From the NCBI GenBank assembly GCA_963576735.1, contig OY755180.1:19186678-19250677 (forward strand): a DNA stretch of 64,000 nt, in the 5' to 3' direction. This DNA is from Bedellia somnulentella (taxonomy: Eukaryota; Arthropoda; Insecta; Lepidoptera; Bedelliidae). Positions 9,347 to 20,500 of this stretch are shown piece by piece. The notes beneath the pieces are model-generated. The model saw only the letters and a program-made list of their open reading frames with translations, ran no database searches and was not told the origin of the DNA. The position numbers and the translations under genes were made by a program. The stretch's first letter is position 1. Each line of letters opens with the position of its first letter.

Positions 9347-9361
9347 CTGAAATAAAAATAG
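9347..9361 (-). promoter_or_regulatory. second splice acceptor, before the small ORF, unit 1
   Basis: The minus-strand CTATTTTTATTTCAG|GG has a good pyrimidine tract and AG. The exon would start at 9346, four bases before the ORF's ATG, in the same phase as the env acceptor. Units 5 and 6 have one T changed to A in the tract but keep the AG. Confidence 0.55.
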
Positions 9362-9397
9362 ATTTTAGCTGAAACCGATATTAAAATTAATTTGGTT

Positions 9398-12300
9398 TCA
9401 CTTTACGAAATTGTTGTCGCTGTTATTGTTTGCCACAACGACTGGCCTTAAACGGTTAGCGTGGACTAATTGATTTTTACCTGATTTCCTTATTACATAA
9501 TTATGGTTAAAACCGACCCTGACAATCTGGAAGGGGCCTTCCCACTTCGCGTCTAGATTGTTGGGATTCGGTATTCGCAACATGACTTTATCGTTCAGAT
9601 GGAAATCGGCAATGTTTTTAATATTACTATCGTATCTTGTTTTTGCTTTCTCTTTCATATAGTCTACATTTTCGCGGGCTAGGTCTCTTGAGATTTTAAT
9701 TCGTTCTAATAAGTCTTTGAGGTAGTCGGCGGAGGTGTACTCATTAATATCCTTTATGTTATACAAGTTTCTTGGTTTGTAACCAAAAAGTAATTCGTGA
9801 GGTGTAAACCCAGTAGATTGGTTAGTGGAAGTGTTATGGACCATGATAGCGAGAGGTATGATTTGATCCCAATTATAATTCTTTCGATTGTGATACATTC
9901 TAATATGATCTCGTAATACTGCGTGGAATCTTTCAAGAGCTCCGTTAGTTTGAGGGTGGTATGCTGTACTAAGGGTATGGTTACAATTCAATATTTTCAT
10001 TAAGTCTTTAATTAATGAGTTTACAAATTCTCCACCTCTATCAGAATGGAATCTCTTAGGAACACCAAAGTGTTGGCAAAATTTAAGTAATCCTATTGCG
10101 ATTGAGCTTGGTTGCTTGTCTGGAATGGGATATGCTTGAACGAATCTAGTTAGATCGTCTTGAAGAGTTAAAATATATTTATTTTGATCTTTGGTTATAT
10201 CGGAATATGATACGAGATCTATAGTGACTCGTTCGAAGGGTTCAGTGGGGGCTGAAGTGATAACCATTGGGGCTTTGTAAGTTTTTCTTTGAACTTTATT
10301 CCTTTGACATGTGTTACAATTTTCGACATATGTTTTTATTTGTTCACACATGCCTTTCCAAAAATAAAGATCTCTTATCTTTTTTGTTGTTTCGACTATT
10401 CCTCTATGACCTGCGAGGGGATCGTCATGAAATTGTTTCAAGATATTTGGAATGTCATCAGATGCGGGGGTTGTTACTTTATTTTCACATATGGTGATTT
10501 CACAGCCATAATAATCAGCCAGATAAGAAGTTATGTGAAGCTGTTCTTTTCCTTGCATTTTGCAAGTTTTATCATTTTTTAGGCAAGGGACATAAAGAGA
10601 TTTAATATCGTTATTTTGGAGACAGTGTAATAGGGATTTGAAATAGCATTCTGAGTTCCATGGGTCGAAGTGAGTGGGTCTTGTATAAGAAAATATAATA
10701 TTCTGATTAAAGTGAGATGTTAGAGAATCGAATTCGTATAGGTTTTTGTTTCTATCGAGAAATGGTTTCGGTTGGGAACATATAGCTAATGCTTGTTTAT
10801 ATAAATCGTTACTTTCGGATAGAGAACAAGATACCGGAATATAAATATCTTTGTGACGAGTATCTAACAATTGATCAGGAGAGAATTTAATGTTTTTTGG
10901 ATCAAAGTTATCTAATGAAAGGGAAACGAAGTATTCGTAGTTTATTTGTAAATAGTCGTCGCTTTGTTGGTTTTGAGAGGTGCTAGGAATGGCATTAGTA
11001 TGAAGAATGGTATTTTGTGGAGGTCTAGAAAGTGCGTCAGCGTTTGTATTATTTTTTCCAGCTTTATGAACGATTTGATAATCGTATGCTTCTAGTTTGA
11101 GACGCCAGCGAGCTAAGCGACTGCCGGGGTCTTTGATTGAGAACAACCATATGAGTGGTTTGTGGTCGGTGACGACCGTGAATCTTCTGCCAAATAGATA
11201 AGGACGGTAATGTTTTACTGCTTCGACTATTGCAAGGAGTTCGCGTTCGATTGCGGAGTAATTAGTTTCAGCTTTATTAAGAGTACGGGAGTAGTATGCG
11301 ATTGGTAAATCTTTACCTATTTCACCTTGTGAGAGAACAGCGCCTATAGCATATAGTGAGGCATCTGTTGTGAGGACAAATTCCTTCTCGAAGTTGGGGT
11401 ATTGTAAGATCGGTGGGTTTGTTAAAAGTTTTTTACTCTCTTCGAAACAGTCTTGGTGAATCTTGGACCATATAAAAGGTACATCCTTTTTAAGGAGAAG
11501 AGTTAGGGGTTTCGTAATATTGCTAAAGTTTGGGATAAATCTGCGATAGTAACCTGTAAGGCCAAGGAAAGATTTAATATCTTTACAATTTTTCGGTGTA
11601 GGGAAATTGATCACAGCTGATATTTTATCTGGGTTTGGTTTAACGCCTTCACTAGTTATGATATGACCAAGATAAGCGACTTCATGCCGCATGAATTCAC
11701 ATTTGTCTGGTTGGATTTTTAATTGGAATTTTCTAAGACGACTGAAAATTTCACGGAGTTTTTCTTCATGCTCTTGAATGCTAGATGCAAAGCACACTAT
11801 GTCATCTAAATACACAAAGCACCGTTCTCCTTGTAAACCGTAGAGCACAGAGTCCATAACTCTTTGAAATGTTGCAGGAGCATTTTTGAGGCCAAAGGGC
11901 ATTCGTTTGAATTCAAAATGCCCGTACGGAGTGTTGAATGCTGTCTTCGAAATGTCAGAGGGATTAACTTCTAATTGATGGAAGCCTGACGCCAAATCGA
12001 GCGTAGAAAAGTACTTTGAATGACCTAGTTTATCTAAGATGTCCGTAATATTTGGTAATGGGTAGCTATCCCCGATAGTAATGTCATTAAGTTTGCGATA
12101 ATCGATGACTAGACGCCATTTTTGTTTACCGGATGCGTCTAATTTCTTCGGGACGACCCATATAGGACTACTCCACGGAGAAGAGCTAGGCTGTATTATA
12201 TTTTGTTCGAGCATTTTATTAACCTGAGTTTTTACTTCTTCTTCATGGACTTTTGGGAAGCGGTATGTTTTCGAGTGAATTGGGATTTGAGAAGTTGTAG

Positions 12301-13502
12301 GTATTGAGTGTTTGGTGTGATTACTAAACGATAGTGGATCACCTTCTACATAGAATATATCTGAGAATTCTTCTACAATTCTCATTAGAGAGGATTTTTC
12401 TTCCGAGTTCAAATGTTCGTTCCTTATAAGATTTGAAACTACATTTTTCCTATTGGGATTTGAAGCAATTGGATTCGCATTACTACTTTCGGTAATGTTA
12501 TAGTAATTTATTTGTGCCGTATTTAAATAAATGGAGTGGCTTCCATTATTGGAGTATCTATTGTTACATCGTTGTCGGTTATATTGAGGCAGGTTATTAA
12601 AAATGTATTATTTCGAACCTCAACTAATGATTCAGGTATAAGGATGCCTTCTGCTAGGCTTTGTTTTTTTATGAGTGCGGTTCCCGAGTCCATTGTGTTT
12701 GTATTGCACATTATTACTGTTTCCGATCGGCTATTCAGACTGTGTTCTAAGGTTGAGCAATTGTGTTCATTTAAGTAGTGCAACCGATAAGTTTTATCTT
12801 TAATGTGCATAGTTTTTGATTTAATGTATAACTTGGTATTGAAATAGGATAGAAAATCATTACCTAGAATTCCGTCTGCTTTTATATTAATATCCGCAAC
12901 GTGGAATTTGAATTGTGGGAAATTATCTAAAGATATTTTGGCTGTTCCGTAGCTCCTAATTGAGTTTTGTCCTGAAGATATACCCATAATGGATATGATT
13001 TCGGAGTTATCAATTTTAGAGGACCATATTTTGTTTTTTTGCATAACAGAAATAGCGGCGCCTGTGTCTACGAGTAGCGTTACTGGTTGTCCGTCTATGT
13101 GGAGAGTACAGTGCAATAAATTTTCGGGAGGCACGTTTTCTATTAAAGATATTGTATATTCCGTTAGTTTAATTTCGGGTGTTTTATTTATTTTCTTAGT
13201 TTTAGAACGGCATTTTTTTATTTTGCGTTGTTTGTTTGATTTAGTATTTGTTTTTTGAGACGATTGAGTCGATTGAGACGATTGAGTCGATTGAGTCGAT
13301 TGAGTCGATTGAGACGATTGAGACGATTGAGACGATTGAGACGATTGAGACGATTGAGACGATTGAGGCGATTGAGACGATTGAGTCGATTGAGACGATT
13401 GAGGCGATTGAGACGATTGAGGCGATTGAGGCGATTGAGACGATTGAGTCGATTGGTGGTTCGTTTGCGTACTTGCATCTGCTTTTAATTTAATTGGAGG
13501 TG
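9398..13502 (-). pseudogene. pol: pol (protease-RT-RNase H-integrase), frameshifted, unit 1
   Basis: Ty3/gypsy-type Pol, read in the -1 frame relative to gag. The frame is open from 13581 through the minisatellite, which it reads as a Ser/Thr/Gln linker. Aspartic protease DTG follows (LLVDTG, near 13066). Using the numbering of the downstream frame that starts at 12412: RT motif MPFG near 171-174, YLDD 201-204; RNase H TTDAS near 347 and NADALS; integrase H661/H668/C698/C701 zinc site and catalytic D731, D790, E826 (D,D35E spacing). A WEGPFQIVRV module lies near the end. A one-base deletion in the A run at 12525-12527 (three A instead of four) separates protease from RT, so this copy should not make complete Pol. 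The annotated start is just after the candidate slip site, as no initiation codon is used. Confidence 0.88.
13257..13454 (-). repeat. 9-bp minisatellite, 22 units, unit 1
   Basis: Tandem GA(C/T/G)CGATTGA-type 9-bp units between gag and the protease. Units differ at one base (plus strand GAC, GTC or GGC before GATTGA). Since nine is a multiple of three and no unit makes a stop, all frames stay open. In the pol frame it encodes a Ser-Ser/Thr-Gln repeat. In the gag frame, after the gag stop, it would read as Arg-Leu-Asn, which is probably not translated. Confidence 0.93.
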
Positions 13503-14438
13503 GTTTAACTCCTCCACAGGGAATGAGCTGTTTGTCTCGGCCGTGGAATCGCTCGTGTTCCCGACCTCGAATAAGTTTAAATTATTGACTCTTGCAGTTG
13601 ATTGGTTGTTTGGCTGCATCGAGTTTCTATATGCCCTTTTTCGGCATTCGCTAATGAGATGCCCCATATTTTTGCAGTAACTACATATTTTTGTGGGGAA
13701 ATTCCCATTAGATTGATTGTGTACTGGGACTTGAAGCCTAGAGTTTGTTGATGAATTATTGGGTACTGAGGGCCTGTAATTTGATTTGAATGGTGGTCTC
13801 AGCCCGGTATTAATTGAAATCGGTCGGTTTGTTTTGAAAAGTGATTGCCTAGCACCGTTCATCTTTCGTATCTTATCCTCTTGGATAGCAAAATTAGCGG
13901 CATCTGACAAGTTCGAAAAGTCCCTAGTTCTTAACATAGTGCCGATATCGGAACTGAGTCCGTTTACAAAAACATTAAGGGCGGTTTCTTCCGTAGAAGC
14001 TTTACGACCGGCTAACGTTGCATCGTTTATTTCGCCTGCGAGCTTCTCAATTATTTTAGACCTACATAGGTCGACGCGGTGGAAATAATCGGTGATTGAT
14101 TCCGCCGGTTTTTGGAACATACTCTGTAGTTCTATGCTAATATGTGAGATGGTTTTCACATTAGAGAATCTACTAATTAAGAATTGCTTTAGAATGTCCC
14201 AGTTTTCAAAAGTTCGAATATGTACATCGGAAGCATTATGCCCTATAATTTTATTTAAAGTAAGTACTAGCAGTATTTCCTTTTTATCTTCGCTTGCTAA
14301 GGAAAACGCCGTGTCACAAGATCGAACAAATCTATAGATTTGTTCCGGGTTAGAAGTATCGAAAGTGGGAATTAATTGAGTTAAGGTTCCCAAATCGAAA
14401 TTGGACATGAATAGTTTTGATTCGTTAGAGTTCGGCAT
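13485..14438 (-). CDS. gag: gag, unit 1
   Basis: Structural protein of the retroelement particle, 317 residues from an ATG at 14436-14438. The N-terminal two thirds are helical capsid-like sequence (IYRFVRSCDTAF; SITDYFHRV near 116-124). The C-terminal part is basic and Ser/Asn-rich and contains one CCHC zinc knuckle at about 252-265 (CSYCKNMGHLISEC) for RNA binding. The stop TAA is at 13485-13487. The pol frame overlaps the last 97 bases, allowing -1 frameshifting. A short leader uORF precedes it in unspliced RNA. Confidence 0.9.
   Translation of the reverse strand: MPNSNESKLFMSNFDLGTLTQLIPTFDTSNPEQIYRFVRSCDTAFSLASEDKKEILLVLTLNKIIGHNASDVHIRTFENWDILKQFLISRFSNVKTISHISIELQSMFQKPAESITDYFHRVDLCRSKIIEKLAGEINDATLAGRKASTEETALNVFVNGLSSDIGTMLRTRDFSNLSDAANFAIQEDKIRKMNGARQSLFKTNRPISINTGLRPPFKSNYRPSVPNNSSTNSRLQVPVHNQSNGNFPTKICSYCKNMGHLISECRKRAYRNSMQPNNQSTARVNNLNLFEVGNTSDSTAETNSSFPVEELNHLQLN
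13503..13509 (-). promoter_or_regulatory. candidate -1 frameshift site GTTAAAC
   Basis: GTTAAAC is read G TTA AAC in the gag frame, 16 bases before the gag stop and inside the gag/pol overlap. This heptamer is a known functional slip sequence in arteriviruses. GGAGG and CCTCC flank it and could pair around it. It is present at the same place in all units (21674, 29844, 37991, 46172, 54361, 62625). Confidence 0.5.
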
Positions 14439-14727
14439 TGTTATTAATTTAAATGAGGCTGTTGAAAATAGGAATTAAAGGATGTGTAACAAAAAAAAAT
14501 ATATAAATATATAGAGATTTAGTAGATTTTGATAAATATATTAAAACGTTGGAAGGATTAGGAATAGAGCAAACTTTACTCACCAGAGCACCAACATGGA
14601 AAAAAACATAGTCACGAAAGTAGCAGGTTCGGCAGCTCCTCTTGAAGTCCCAGGGACACCGTTAATTATTAATTTTAATCAACGTTACGAAGCTGACTTT
14701 ACTTCACTTTACTTGCAAAGATGCTTT
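14439..14727 (-). promoter_or_regulatory. untranslated leader with splice donor and uORF, unit 1
   Basis: The leader between the primer site and gag contains CTCTG|GTGAGTAAAG, a near-consensus splice donor with the exon ending at 14584. Two in-frame ATGs (14607-14609, 14595-14597) precede it. In unspliced RNA the frame from the first ATG stops at a TGA (14580-14582) inside the donor, making a nine-codon uORF. After splicing, the same codons open into env or the small ORF. All seven units keep this arrangement. Confidence 0.75.
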
Positions 14728-14745
14728 ATCCTACCGACTGCGCCA
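14728..14745 (-). other. primer binding site (tRNA-Ser type), unit 1
   Basis: TGGCGCAGTCGGTAGGAT on the minus strand is complementary to a tRNA 3' end of the form ATCCTACCGACTGCGCCA, ending in CCA. This resembles insect tRNA-Ser, the primer used by several Drosophila errantiviruses. Four bases (AATT) separate it from the LTR. It is a primer site, not a tRNA gene. Confidence 0.82.
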
Positions 14746-14749
14746 AATT

Positions 14750-15353
14750 TGTTAGGTGGTCAGTGGTGAACAAGTCTTTTTAAAAAGATATATTTATTTA
14801 AAGTTACAAAGTTACACTTATGAAATAGAATTAAGATATAGAAATAGACTTAGAAATAACGATACAGTGAGTCTACGTTGAAGTAAGAATTAGAAGTGAC
14901 ATGAGAGGGTGTTGTATGACTATTTATATTGGTTGGGCGAGAAGGGATAGCGTGGGTTGTGAGTTTGTGGACAAAGGATCGTTAAGAGATTGATATATTG
15001 AGGGATGTCACTAGGGGGTGGCATCTTTATGATGGACAGATGGTTTGAATGTTTTTTGGGAAAGATTGACAAACGCTTTTAATGGGGTTGATTTCAAGAA
15101 CTTGGGAGGGAAAGGTGGAATAGTACAAAAAAGCTAAACATTAAGAGTTGACACAAATGGGTATTTACGACTAACTTAGTATGATAGCAAAAAGTTAACA
15201 TAGAAATAGGGTTGACACTTATGGATGTTTATGACTAACATATTTTAAGGTTTACGTGACTAACTTATAAAAGGAAATATAAAAGAATAGGGTACGCTTA
15301 ACTAATTGTTAAATACAATGGTTGAATACAATGCAATGAGTGGTTACGTAACA
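14750..15353 (-). repeat. LTR2 (604 bp)
   Basis: Serves as 5' LTR of unit 1 and 3' LTR of unit 2. Poly(A) signal at 14793-14798. It differs from LTR1 at the base matching 6600. Confidence 0.9.
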
Positions 15354-15362
15354 CCTCCCCCA

Positions 15363-17253
15363 CTAGAACAACGATTGGGGCTTCTTTGGTCGCAATCGTT
15401 GAAGACGAGGAGACTGGGAAACATCGGCGTCTTCTTCGGTATATGAGGCTACCGTCTGCTGTGGCTCCAATGGGATAACTTGCGTTCTGCGTGATTTGTC
15501 GAAACAGTTGTTAAAGATTTGTATGCACCCGCCGTTACCGCTGTGGTTGTGATGATTTCGACTGAATATTTTCGTTAGTATTCGGAAACAAGGGCAGCAT
15601 TTGTAGATGCAGTATGTCGTTAATATGATTCCAATACTCCATGTGAATATGTTAAATTTGTTGGAGTGTTTCTTTAGGAATGTTTCTTCTTGGCTTTGGA
15701 GAACTTCTTTGTATTTGTCTAATTGATCTTTAATTGATCCAAGTGAATCCAATTTGATGTTGTTCAATTTTAATGGAAGAAGATCTGGATTTGAGAGGGC
15801 TTCTTTATCGCTTGGCTTTAGGCAGTCTTCTTCTATACTAATCATAATGGTTGGATGAGTATAGTTAGTGCTTAGTTCGGTGGTGGATGCCAATGTTATA
15901 AAACTTGTGAATAGTTTGCAGCTTTCTTCTAGAGTGATGATGCCAGTGTTCTTTAGGTTGTGATTGGATGACGATTGACCGCATTGTAGGACACATTGAG
16001 TTTCTTCTTGTAGGATGAAAATCCATCGGTTGTTCTTCAATGGCTGGAACGTGTTGATGTTGGCAGGGAAATTGTTCAATTTGCATGATTCCGGGATTGT
16101 TGGGGTTGTGCTTAGTAGCACGGCAACTTCGCAGGAGGGACGATTGTTGTAGTTATATATTGGAGCATCGTTACACGCCATTTTCTGAGGTGCGTATGTC
16201 TTGCAGCTCTTCAGGTTGTCCAGTGACGCGTAGTGTTGTCTTGTTGAGCTCATGGCCAGATAGTTGTGCTCAGGGATGAGGGTGGAGTAGATATTGGAAG
16301 CGGGATGTTTAAAGGGAATGGAATATATATGATATAGAATAAAGTTTTCGTTTCTTACAAGGGGAAAGTTTATTACAAAGACTAATTTGTTTTTGTAAAT
16401 ATAAGACGTAATGCTTGACGATTCTATGATTTCGTGAATATTTTGAATCGTAGGAGGTGCAACTAAGTTGAGTTCATTTCTTGAATGGGCACTAGTAAGC
16501 AATTCTTTGTAAATTTGTTCCGTAGATATTATTGAGGGATGAACGGTTCCGGATTTAGCAAATAAAATACTTGTGAGAATGTCATTAATTTCTTGTTCGA
16601 GGCTAATTACCGATTCTAATAATTGTATGGAAATTGTAGAAATTTCTTCTGTTGCTTGCAAGTTAAATATAGCCGTGTTCGTTCGATTTATGTGATTGTT
16701 AAGTTGTATCATGTTACGATTGATGATACCTTCATCGAAATTAATTTTTGACATTGTTTCGTTAAAATTAGAGACAGTTGACGTAATGACTTGGAGTTGT
16801 TGCTTTAAAAGTTTATGGGTATCTAATTCTTGTTTTTCTAACAAGCTTATACATTCGTCATAGTACTTTGCATCTTTGGCATCGGGTGTTCCGATTAGCC
16901 ATTTAAGGATGGTGCTGAGTCCATCTAGAATTTCGCGTTTAGAGCGACGAACAGTATAAAATTGTAATTCCGATAAGCGAGATTCAATTTTATCGAGATT
17001 TATTTTTAGGAATGATTTCGTCGTATGTACATTTGAAATCGAGGTATGGTTGTATGTTAACGCGTTATATGTATTTGAGAGATGATCTAGAGCCTTTTTG
17101 GCTTTAAAAACTGGGTCGAGGTCTTTGTAGACAACGAGTTTCCAGGAGCCTTGGGTAATAAGGATATTCCCTTCCTCTTCATAGTATAGAGAGGATTTTG
17201 AGGGAATTTTTTGGATAAGAGGTTCTCCAGCAACTGACAATGTTGTGAAGTAC
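15363..17253 (-). CDS. env: env, main exon, unit 2
   Basis: Protein frame identical to unit 1 env, with a silent change (CTT for CTA Leu near the C-terminus). Acceptor, furin-type site, fusion segment and membrane span are intact. Confidence 0.87.
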
Positions 17254-17281
17254 CTGTAAGTTAAATATTATCGCTTATTAT

Positions 17282-17512
17282 CTAAGAAAAAGTTTTTAAA
17301 TTGTTGATTAATAGTTTTATTCCTATATATAACTTATAGATTAGGATATAGAAGATTAATTTTATAAGAGAACATATTATAAAGCTAACATATGGATTAT
17401 TTATTAGGGTTTCCATGTTATACGCTATAGAATTAGTAGAATTAGTATTATTAATAGAATTAGAACCAAAATTATTAGAGCTAGGATTAGGATATGCAAG
17501 GGTTAGCTGCAT
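17282..17512 (-). CDS. small membrane-protein ORF, unit 2
   Basis: 76 codons. Ser16 is Gly, which removes the first N-glycosylation sequon (N14-F-S). The acceptor upstream (exon start 17516) is intact. Confidence 0.58.
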   Translation of the reverse strand: MQLTLAYPNPSSNNFGSNSINNTNSTNSIAYNMETLINNPYVSFIICSLIKLIFYILIYKLYIGIKLLINNLKTFS

Positions 17513-17567
17513 TTCCCTGAAATAAAAATAGATTTTAGCTGAAACCGATATTAAAATTAATTTGGTT

Positions 17568-20500
17568 TCACTTTACGAAATTGTTGTCGCTGTTATTGTT
17601 TGCCACAACGACTGGCCTTAAACGGTTAGCGTGGACTAATTGATTTTTACCTGATTTCCTTATTACATAATTATGGTTAAAACCGACCCTGACAATCTGG
17701 AAGGGGCCTTCCCACTTCGCGTCTAGATTGTTGGGATTCGGTATTCGCAACATGACTTTATCGTTCAGATGGAAATCGGCAATGTTTTTAATATTACTAT
17801 CGTATCTTGTTTTTGCTTTCTCTTTCATATAGTCTACATTTTCGCGGGCTAGGTCTCTTGAGATTTTAATTCGTTCTAATAAGTCTTTGAGGTAGTCGGC
17901 GGAGGTGTACTCATTAATATCCTTTATGTTATACAAGTTTCTTGGTTTGTAACCAAAAAGTAATTCGTGAGGTGTAAACCCAGTAGATTGGTTAGTGGAA
18001 GTGTTATGGACCATGATAGCGAGAGGTATGATTTGATCCCAATTATAATTCTTTCGATTGTGATACATTCTAATATGATCTCGTAATACTGCGTGGAATC
18101 TTTCAAGAGCTCCGTTAGTTTGAGGGTGGTATGCTGTACTAAGGGTATGGTTACAATTCAATATTTTCATTAAGTCTTTAATTAATGAGTTTACAAATTC
18201 TCCACCTCTATCAGAATGGAATCTCTTAGGAACACCAAAGTGTTGGCATAATTTAAGTAATCCTATTGCGATTGAGCTTGGTTGCTTGTCTGGAATGGGA
18301 TATGCTTGAACGAATCTAGTTAGATCGTCTTGAAGAGTTAAAATATATTTATTTTGATCTTTGGTTATATCGGAATATGATACGAGATCTATAGTGACTC
18401 GTTCGAAGGGTTCAGTGGGGGCTGAAGTGATAACCATTGGGGCTTTGTAAGTTTTTCTTTGAACTTTATTCCTTTGACATGTGTTACAATTTTCGACATA
18501 TGTTTTTATTTGTTCACACATGCCTTTCCAAAAATAAAGATCTCTTATCTTTTTTGTTGTTTCGACTATTCCTCTATGACCTGCGAGGGGATCGTCATGA
18601 AATTGTTTCAAGATATTTGGAATGTCATCAGATGCGGGGGTTGTTACTTTATTTTCACATATGGTGATTTCACAGCCATAATAATCAGCCAGATAAGAAG
18701 TTATGTGAAGCTGTTCGTTTCCTTGCATTTTGCAAGTTTTATCATTTTTTAGGCAAGGGACATAAAGAGATTTAATATCGTTATTTTGGAGACAGTGTAA
18801 TAGGGATTTGAAATAGCATTCTGAGTTCCATGGGTCGAAGTGAGTGGGTCTTGTATAAGAAAATATAATATTCTGATTAAAGTGAGATGTTAGAGAATCG
18901 AATTCGTATAGGTTTTTGTTTCTATCGAGAAATGGTTTCGGTTGGGAACATATAGCTAATGCTTGTTTATATAAATCGTTACTTTCGGATAGAGAACAAG
19001 ATACCGGAATATAAATATCTTTGTGACGAGTATCTAACAATTGATCAGGAGAGAATTTAATGTTTTTTGGATCAAAGTTATCTAATGAAAGGGAAACGAA
19101 GTATTCGTAGTTTATTTGTAAATAGTCGTCGCTTTGTTGGTTTTGAGAGGTGCTAGGAATGACATTAGTATGAAGAATGGTATTTTGTGGAGGTCTAGAA
19201 AGTGCGTCAGCGTTTGTATTATTTTTTCCAGCTTTATGAACGATTTGATAATCGTATGCTTCTAGTTTGAGACGCCAGCGAGCTAAGCGACTGCCGGGGT
19301 CTTTGATTGAGAACAACCATATGAGTGGTTTGTGGTCGGTGACGACCGTGAATCTTCTGCCAAATAGATAAGGACGGTAATGTTTTACTGCTTCGACTAT
19401 TGCAAGGAGTTCGCGTTCGATTGCGGAGTAATTAGTTTCAGCTTTATTAAGAGTACGGGAGTAGTATGCGATTGGTAAATCTTTACCTATTTCACCTTGT
19501 GAGAGAACAGCGCCTATAGCATATAGTGAGGCATCTGTTGTGAGGACAAATTCCTTCTCGAAGTTGGGGTATTGTAAGATCGGTGGGTTTGTTAAAAGTT
19601 TTTTACTCTCTTCGAAACAGTCTTGGTGAATCTTGGACCATATAAAAGGTACATCCTTTTTAAGGAGAAGAGTTAGGGGTTTCGTAATATTGCTAAAGTT
19701 TGGGATAAATCTGCGATAGTAACCTGTAAGGCCAAGGAAAGATTTAATATCTTTACAATTTTTCGGTGTAGGGAAATTGATCACAGCTGATATTTTATCT
19801 GGGTTTGGTTTAACGCCTTCACTAGTTATGATATGACCAAGATAAGCGACTTCATGCCGCATGAATTCACATTTGTCTGGTTGGATTTTTAATTGGAATT
19901 TTCTAAGACGACTGAAAATTTCACGGAGTTTTTCTTCATGCTCTTGAATGCTAGATGCAAAGCACACTATGTCATCTAAATACACAAAGCACCGTTCTCC
20001 TTGTAAACCGTAGAGCACAGAGTCCATAACTCTTTGAAATGTTGCAGGAGCATTTTTGAGGCCAAAGGGCATTCGTTTGAATTCAAAATGCCCGTACGGA
20101 GTGTTGAATGCTGTCTTCGAAATGTCAGAGGGATTAACTTCTAATTGATGGAAGCCTGACGCCTAATCGAGCGTAGAAAAGTACTTTGAATGACCTAGTT
20201 TATCTAAGATGTCCGTAATATTTGGTAATGGGTAGCTATCCCCGATAGTAATGTCATTAAGTTTGCGATAATCGATGACTAGACGCCATTTTTGTTTACC
20301 GGATGCGTCTAATTTCTTCGGGACGACCCATATAGGACTACTCCACGGAGAAGAGCTAGGCTGTATTATATTTTGTTCGAGCATTTTATTAACCTGAGTT
20401 TTTACTTCTTCTTCATGGACTTTTGGGAAGCGGTATGTTTTCGAGTGAATTGGGATTTGAGAAGTTGTAGGTATTGAGTGTTTGGTGTGATTACTAAACG

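Larger units (their letters stand above)
6580..15353 (-). mobile_element. retroelement unit 1 (LTR1 to LTR2)
   Basis: Leftmost unit, and the only one with host DNA on one side. All parts are present. Pol carries a one-base deletion shared with units 3 and 7. LTR1 has a private base at 6600 (G where every other LTR has A). Confidence 0.92.

Noticed and set aside
9754..9936. 60-codon minus-strand frame inside integrase, repeated in each unit
   Set aside because: Out-of-frame overlap with conserved integrase sequence; no independent support.
10267..10582. Plus-strand ORFs of 76 and 97 codons opposite integrase, and similar plus-strand frames opposite gag, protease and env in every unit
   Set aside because: They are antisense shadows of the retroelement genes, have no recognisable motif, and vary only as the sense gene varies.
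13257..13454. Regular short repeats resembling a CRISPR array
   Set aside because: Units are contiguous 9-mers with no spacers, in a eukaryotic retroelement.
13218..13493. Long ORFs in several frames over the minisatellite (Arg-Leu-Asn, Ile-Glu-Thr and Arg-Arg-Leu repeats), recurring in each unit
   Set aside because: A 9-bp repeat without stop codons keeps every frame open automatically. Only the -1 (pol) frame is linked to a real protein.
14728..14745. Possible tRNA-Ser gene
   Set aside because: Only the 3' 18 bases match a tRNA end including CCA, directly beside the LTR. It is a primer binding site.
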